The notes beneath the pieces were generated by a model. The model was not told the DNA's origin. It saw only the letters and a program-made list of their open reading frames with translations, and did not search any database. Source: Streptomyces sp. NRRL F-4489 (lineage in GTDB: Bacteria; Actinomycetota; Actinomycetes; Streptomycetales; Streptomycetaceae). Taken from it: a stretch of DNA of 64,000 nt. The stretch covers positions 62,001-126,000 of the forward strand of contig NZ_LLZI01000112.1 in NCBI RefSeq assembly GCF_001509485.1, read 5' to 3'. Positions 60,501 through 64,000 of the stretch are shown here, one piece after another (the stretch's first letter is position 1; each line of letters opens with the position of its first letter). Both the position numbers and the translations under genes were made by a program.

Positions 60501-62203
60501 CGCTGGCGGCGGCGAGCCGGCACTGGATGTTCACCCCCTGGCAGGAACTCACCCTCGTCCACGCAGTCCAACAGCCGCTCCAGCCGCCGCAGTTGGACCT
60601 GCCACCCGCGGCCGGGCCCCGCGACCCCAACGCCACGGCCGAGCACCTCGCCGGCTCCGTCACCCTCGACGAGGCGACCACCAGCCGGATCGACCTCGTC
60701 GCCGAGTGGACCGAGGTCACGGACGCCGGGCCCACCGGCCGCCGGACCCAGCAGCGGACCGTCCCGGTCTTCGGCCTGCTGACCGCGCAGGTGCCCCGGA
60801 CCGGAGTCCCCGGCGCGGAACCCGCCGTCCTCCGCGACGGCCGCCTGACCTTCAGCACCCGCGCGGCGGAGGAGAAGGCCAAGGCGAATCCGGCCGCGCC
60901 CGGCACCGCGACGCCGGTCCCGCCCGTGCCCCCGAAACACGAGTTCGGCGACACCAAGCACCGTACGGTCCGCTACCACCCGGTGGCCGGCAGCGCCTTC
61001 GCCGACTACTTCCCGCCGGAGTTCGCCGACCCCGGCCACATCGACGCGCTGACCGTCGAGGGCGCCGCGCGGGAGCACTCGGTCCCGAGCAGCGCCCCGC
61101 CCACCGTGCCACGGGTGCTGTACTGCGTGCCCACCCTCGCGTTCGAGCCCGCCACCGGACCGCCCGGCACCCTCGTCCACCGCCGGCGCGGCGGCGGAAT
61201 CCGGGTGTACCTGGGCCGGGACTGGTACTCGTCCGGGGACGGCGAACTGCTCGGTGTGGTCCTCGGCGCGCCGCCGGGCGGCACTCCGGCGTCCGTCCAG
61301 GACCCCTGGGTCACGCTGCTGGGCCGCGACCCGCTCCACCGGTCCGCGCCCGTCACCGCGCCGACCGCGGCCACGTTCCCCAACGCGGAGCGGCGGTCCG
61401 AGACGCTGTCCCTGCCCACGCCCTCCGGGCCGCTCGATGTCACGGTCGTGGGTTTCACACCGCGGTTCGACGCGGACGAGCCGGGCGGCCGCTGGTTCTG
61501 CGATCTGGAGCTGGACACCGGGACCGCCTGCCTGCCCTTCGTCCGGCTCGCCCTGGTGCGCTACCAGCCGGACGCGATCCCGGGAGCCAAGATCTCCCAG
61601 GTGGTCCTCGCCGACTTGGTGCGCACCCTCCCGGACCGCGAACTGCGGGTCGTGCTCGGCGACTCCCTGGCGGTGAGCGTCACCGGCCCCTCCTGGAACC
61701 CGGCCCAATCGCTGCCCCCGCGGATCACCGCCGCCCTCCAGCGCCGCAACCACCTCATCGACGACGAGGACCTCGGCTGGGTGACGCTCGACGGCACCAC
61801 CACCGCACTCACCTCGATCGACGCGGAGTCCACCGCGACCCCGTCCTACACGGGCCAGGTCGCGGTCCCGCCGGAACACCGCGGTTCCCCGCTGCGCCTG
61901 CTGGTCATCGAGACCGAGGGCATCCCGCCCGACGCCCCGACACCGCCCGACACCCCAGGCCCGGTGGTCTACTGCGACACCGTCACGCTCCCGCCGCCCC
62001 ACGGCGGCCCGGACGACGGCCATGACCACGACGGCGATCACGGGCACGACGGGGATCACGGGCACGACGGCGGCCCGGACGGTCACGGTGACGGCCAGGA
62101 GGACGGCGGTCACGGCGGGCCCGGGGACCACGGCGATCACGGCGATCACGGCGATCACGGTGGCGGCGGATTCCACGGGGGCGGCGGATTCCACGGCGGC
62201 TGA
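57554..62203 (+). CDS. Giant protein B, 1549 aa, peptidoglycan-binding-like domain and C-terminal Gly/His/Asp tail
   Basis: Starts ATG 57554, 11 bp inside giant protein A, with CAGGAG upstream. Residues 1-600 are mixed (FLTPRLVTPGRPDDTTLDQF, GHRYRVRLRTVDLAGNGPAG). A Pro/Gly/Thr linker (615-645) leads to a helical domain at about 655-725 (DVRIVQQALLARGHPLPGG, FGERTRAAYAEEQRDQGFSG) that resembles PG_binding_1. Residues 860-1470 are beta-rich with FVRLALVRYQPDAIPGA and VVLADLVRTLPDRELRV near the end. Residues 1482-1549 repeat HDGDHGHDG and GDHGDHG units, ending in two GGGGFHGG units. No signal peptide. Likely structural or adhesive; the His-rich tail could bind metal. Unknown family. Confidence 0.7.
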   Translation: MAAEQHLNWTALPAGLTADGTQARVSVFLTPRLVTPGRPDDTTLDQFPDFLAWPDRLKDATFTFLTGDGATPFPGPLTPQGPAPSSASWTSLFHKDTPVKPYVFDDPAKQDHRTYSAKEVSGVTRAAYAKVARESPEKPPPTGGVLRALSGLPPGSEAAAGTGDGGLPAPLAALRDFHHAAGGPKLAHGETAPPPEVPTPDFHHMLTLLGDHPALLRHLGLVLDFLLPADRLPVSTGDGFLAVVPTWTSALGPDTHNVPARTRYVFSRDHGGAFVPASRNRTTADPLAPPSRGVEALPETDFSVEQVDIDGAALKLLSLPPDAKGLSPVRTHGISLVRHGRLDQLKADFAQAAGHHQDFTQELARRGAHVPDPGPGPADAAPGGTAPGLGPELFAEDVIRGHRMDIWDDTQQAWLSLHRRDVEYRQPHHGPLLLTASDEGFFQDNLVGPPPGSTDHSLAVPETLASWDGWSHSAHRPGLVLDIDEGSVEDNRPPNMPVPVTNDAKTDLPLEITATAHPGSLPRLRFGHRYRVRLRTVDLAGNGPAGKDADALMTQADLALPAAGTLVFQRFEAVPAPAVAPRLPFGEGASAFRMVIRSSPGAGPPAVRAPAPGAPGTGTPSTGTPSTGTPVSGAPGTGTPGTTGPVRVALARVQPGAANEDVRIVQQALLARGHPLPGGADGDFGERTRAAYAEEQRDQGFSGGGADGSPGCFTLRALGAKTGLFTVDCGTEGPDSAGSPAGAGADSADGGRTAEQYAAEFNRTPLVTQDGHVPYQGADERHVVAPKAPLRCIEWHGLLDAAIGSTDQNTQDALYRLAIRESGSLNDPAQPDVRLEPIPSPAADPKNPATIALHTGDQIQLPYLPDPLSTGAVLLDLPGLPPGEPFPVPWDGDAWHQPRSFRLRLAEGTGPPRFDAASRVLTVALPKGAVATVRLCSRIAFDADLLGLASWCRQPDEPPAPSAPGTAAPADAAVEQAAQDALALAAASRHWMFTPWQELTLVHAVQQPLQPPQLDLPPAAGPRDPNATAEHLAGSVTLDEATTSRIDLVAEWTEVTDAGPTGRRTQQRTVPVFGLLTAQVPRTGVPGAEPAVLRDGRLTFSTRAAEEKAKANPAAPGTATPVPPVPPKHEFGDTKHRTVRYHPVAGSAFADYFPPEFADPGHIDALTVEGAAREHSVPSSAPPTVPRVLYCVPTLAFEPATGPPGTLVHRRRGGGIRVYLGRDWYSSGDGELLGVVLGAPPGGTPASVQDPWVTLLGRDPLHRSAPVTAPTAATFPNAERRSETLSLPTPSGPLDVTVVGFTPRFDADEPGGRWFCDLELDTGTACLPFVRLALVRYQPDAIPGAKISQVVLADLVRTLPDRELRVVLGDSLAVSVTGPSWNPAQSLPPRITAALQRRNHLIDDEDLGWVTLDGTTTALTSIDAESTATPSYTGQVAVPPEHRGSPLRLLVIETEGIPPDAPTPPDTPGPVVYCDTVTLPPPHGGPDDGHDHDGDHGHDGDHGHDGGPDGHGDGQEDGGHGGPGDHGDHGDHGDHGGGGFHGGGGFHGG

Positions 62204-62204
62204 C

Positions 62205-62235
62205 GCCCGGCCCACCGCCCGGCCCACCGCCCGGC
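62205..62235 (+). repeat. 12-bp tandem repeat between convergent genes
   Basis: GCCCGGCCCACC twice (62205-62216, 62217-62228) plus a partial third copy. It fills the gap between giant protein B and the next leftward gene. No stem-loop. Confidence 0.75.
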
Positions 62236-62618
62236 TATTCCTCCACGGCCCTGACCGCGGACGTGGCACCGGCCGCCCCGTCGCGCCGGAGGCGGCCTGG
62301 ACGGCGCCCGCGCAGGACGGCGAGGACAAACGCCAGCAGCCTCCGCACACCTCGGCGGGGACGGGCAGCGACCGGACCTGGAGCCGGTCCGGGGACCGGA
62401 TCGGGTGCCGGGCGCCGGTCGTAAGCCGGGCCGGGATCAGCACCCGGTCCCGGCCCCGTCTCGGCCTGGGCCTGGTCCTGTGCCCGTGCCTTGGCCGGCA
62501 CCGGCCGGGAGCCCTCGGGAACGGCCGGAGGCGCGGGCCGGGGCACGGAACGGGGGACGTTGCGGACGGCCTCGGCGCGGACGAGCGCGCCAAGGGCCGC
62601 GAAGATGTCGGCGGGCAT
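62235..62618 (-). CDS. Hypothetical Pro/Ala/Arg-rich protein, 127 aa
   Basis: ATG 62618 after CAGGAG gives MPADIFAALGALVRAEAVRN, a plausible amphipathic helix, then a long Pro/Gly/Ala linker and a basic hydrophobic C-terminal part (RRGVRRLLAFVLAVLRGRRP). Perhaps membrane-associated through that last helix. Low complexity makes it weak, but the ribosome site and codon bias are acceptable. Convergent with giant protein B. Confidence 0.45.
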   Translation of the reverse strand: MPADIFAALGALVRAEAVRNVPRSVPRPAPPAVPEGSRPVPAKARAQDQAQAETGPGPGADPGPAYDRRPAPDPVPGPAPGPVAARPRRGVRRLLAFVLAVLRGRRPGRLRRDGAAGATSAVRAVEE

Positions 62619-62763
62619 ACCGGAACTCCTGCGGTGAGAGTGCGTGGACGCTGACGGCGGCAGGCCGCGCCCGCCCGCCGGCCCCGCTGCCGCCAGGACG
62701 GCAGGCAAACAGGACAACGGCAGGACGGGATGACAGGAAAGTCGGGAACGCGGCCGGGTCCGC

Positions 62764-63204
62764 TCAGCAGCGCAGCACGGTCACCCGGGTCAGGGATCCG
62801 GCGGAGGCGGTGGGCAGTACGGCCCAGGGGGCGGCCTGCCCCGGCGCGGCCAGGGACTCCGGCCCGCCCGATTCCCGGACGGCCTTGCCGCTCGGCCCCG
62901 TTGGGGCGTGCGGACGCAGATGGCAGGCCGTGGCGTGGCACAGCCGCCGGAAGCCGCTGCCCGGATGGCGCGGGTCCTCGCCGGAAGGTGTCAGTACGTG
63001 CGCCGGGGCCTCACAGGCGCGGTCCGCGGCGCCGGTGCGCTCCGGCTCCTCGGCGCGTACCGCGCAGATCCCGGCCGCGGCCGGCGCCGCGTCGGAGACG
63101 GCGGTGGTCAGCGCCGTGAACAGCAGGGCCAGCAGCACCAGGAACAGCACCGTGCGGCGGCCGCCGGTCGCGGCCGAGCGGCCCGGGCTGGCGGACTGGC
63201 GCAT
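62764..63204 (-). CDS. Hypothetical membrane-anchored or secreted protein, 146 aa
   Basis: ATG 63204 after GGGAGA starts MRQSASPGRSAATGGRRTVL, followed by a single hydrophobic helix (FLVLLALLFTALTTAV) and then an AP-rich extracellular-like part with cysteines (ICAVRAEEP, ADRACEAP, RRLCHATACHLRP, VTVLRC). It may be a type II membrane protein or have an uncleaved signal anchor; disulphides are likely. It sits upstream of, and parallel to, the 127-aa gene, so both may be one unit. Function unknown. Confidence 0.6.
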   Translation of the reverse strand: MRQSASPGRSAATGGRRTVLFLVLLALLFTALTTAVSDAAPAAAGICAVRAEEPERTGAADRACEAPAHVLTPSGEDPRHPGSGFRRLCHATACHLRPHAPTGPSGKAVRESGGPESLAAPGQAAPWAVLPTASAGSLTRVTVLRC

Positions 63205-63360
63205 GCGGGTCTCCCAACGCTCTTCCCGCTGGGGATTCCCCGGAGAAGAACCGGGCATTCAGGAGACACCGGAAACAGCGCACGATTCCACTCGTTCCGG
63301 CTACGCATCGCATATACGCCCTTAACTGCCCTCGCGCGCACGGCATCACCGGGAGCTACC

Positions 63361-63440
63361 CGCTCACCCGGTCACGCACCCGCCCGAAGCCACGCACCCA
63401 CCCGGTCACGCACCCACCCGGAGCCACGCGCTCACCCGGC
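63361..63440. repeat. Short degenerate tandem repeats (CACGCACCCACCCGG type)
   Basis: Several near-copies of a 16-nt unit, CCACGCACCCACCCGG, with point changes, cross the stop codon of the leftward partial gene at 63432. Simple expansion. Confidence 0.6.
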
Positions 63441-64000
63441 CGCCGTCGCCCGGGCGAAGTGGTGCGAGAACCGCTCCAGCGGCTCGCCCTCCGCGCTCCA
63501 CGGCCACGGCGCCGCCACCCCGCCGGTGGCCCGCAGCGCGTTCGCCGCGTCGCCGGGCCGGCCGGCCTTGAGCAGCGCGTAGGCGAGCACGTTGAGATCG
63601 GCGAGTGCCTGGGCGTGGTGGAGGAAACCGGGGCTCGTCCAGTAGTGCGCCGCGTGGTCGAGGACGGCCACCGCGTCCGGGCGGCGCCAGAACTCGCCCG
63701 CCCCCAGGGCCGTCACACCGCCGGGAGTCATCGCGCGCTGGTGGCTGCGGACGAGGGCGGTCAGTTCCAGGCCGGCCGCCGGGGCGTTGGGCGGCATGGC
63801 GGTGCGGACGCTGTCGAGCAGGTCCAGCACCTGGCTGCTGGAGCCGCACTCGTCCGGGGAGAGGTAGCCCAGTGCCTGGAGATGGGCCTCGCGGTTCCAG
63901 GGGTCGCGGGCCTTGATCTCCCGCCAGATCGCGGAGAGTTCACCGGCCGGCCGCCGCTCCAGGCGGAGCAGCGCCAGGTAGAGGGTCCACGGGGTGGGGT
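63432..64000 (-). CDS. Partial hypothetical protein, 3' end, runs off window
   Basis: The frame is open from the window edge to stop 63432. The visible 188 residues are helical: LALLRLERRPAGELSAIWRE, LQALGYLSPDECGSSSQVLD, then FLHHAQALADLNVLAYALLK and AANALRATGGVAAPWPW. The helix-pair spacing suggests TPR-like repeats. Start lies beyond 64000. Function unknown. Confidence 0.6.
   Translation of the reverse strand, partial: PTPWTLYLALLRLERRPAGELSAIWREIKARDPWNREAHLQALGYLSPDECGSSSQVLDLLDSVRTAMPPNAPAAGLELTALVRSHQRAMTPGGVTALGAGEFWRRPDAVAVLDHAAHYWTSPGFLHHAQALADLNVLAYALLKAGRPGDAANALRATGGVAAPWPWSAEGEPLERFSHHFARATAAG

Overview
This 64 kb window is high-GC actinobacterial chromosome, most likely from a Streptomyces or close relative. 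The evidence is the extreme GC at third codon positions, the frequent GTG/TTG starts behind GGAGG sites, many 4-bp ATGA/GTGA overlaps, an aryl-carotenoid (crt) cluster, a GPP34 protein, and a wealth of TetR/AraC/MerR/HxlR regulators and VOC proteins. It reads as accessory chromosome-arm DNA: short operons, each with its own regulator, and no tRNA, rRNA, CRISPR array or intact insertion sequence.

Layout. 0-10.2 kb: streptogramin-lyase-like propeller, NmrA oxidoreductase, VOC protein, TetR plus FAD monooxygenase, LysE and MFS exporters, HxlR regulator with a paired operator, a toxin-antitoxin-like pair and an ankyrin protein. 10.2-16.9 kb: carotenoid cluster of two divergent, translationally coupled operons (crtY-crtU leftward; crtI-crtB-Rieske protein rightward). 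17-23.3 kb: stress and housekeeping singletons (OsmC, TauE-like permease with AraC regulator, GPP34, methyltransferase, SDR, VOC, GNAT). 23.4-31.7 kb: a leftward operon SWIM - VWA - MoxR AAA+ - DUF5682 with an orphan winged-helix gene just upstream. 31.9-37 kb: secreted adenosine deaminase, TetR plus FAD monooxygenase with repeated operator sites, AraC plus VOC. 37.1-43.5 kb: MerR/TipAS regulator, a divergent pair of secreted proteins (NucA/NucB-type nuclease and a putative pore-former), TetR plus acyltransferase-3, and an acetyltransferase remnant. 43.6-51 kb: nitronate monooxygenase, small membrane protein, VOC, ArsR-like HTH, nucleotidyltransferase, a HAD-GT20 fusion enzyme, AraC plus DUF2000.

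51.1-62.2 kb is the most unusual part: one rightward operon of five genes encoding a subtilisin-type protease, a 36-residue peptide, an SxxK serine-hydrolase-like protein and two giant proteins (1056 and 1549 aa). The giants carry similar Gly/His/Asp-rich tracts at opposite ends, and the second also has a peptidoglycan-binding-like domain. None of the five has a recognisable signal peptide. I do not recognise this combination and treat it as the best candidate for an undescribed system. The window closes with three leftward genes, the last running off the edge.

Two modules look like multi-component machines (MoxR-VWA-SWIM-DUF5682, and the protease-giant protein operon). The crt genes form a metabolic set that lacks crtE and crtT locally. 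Several transcription factors have candidate operators readable directly from the DNA.
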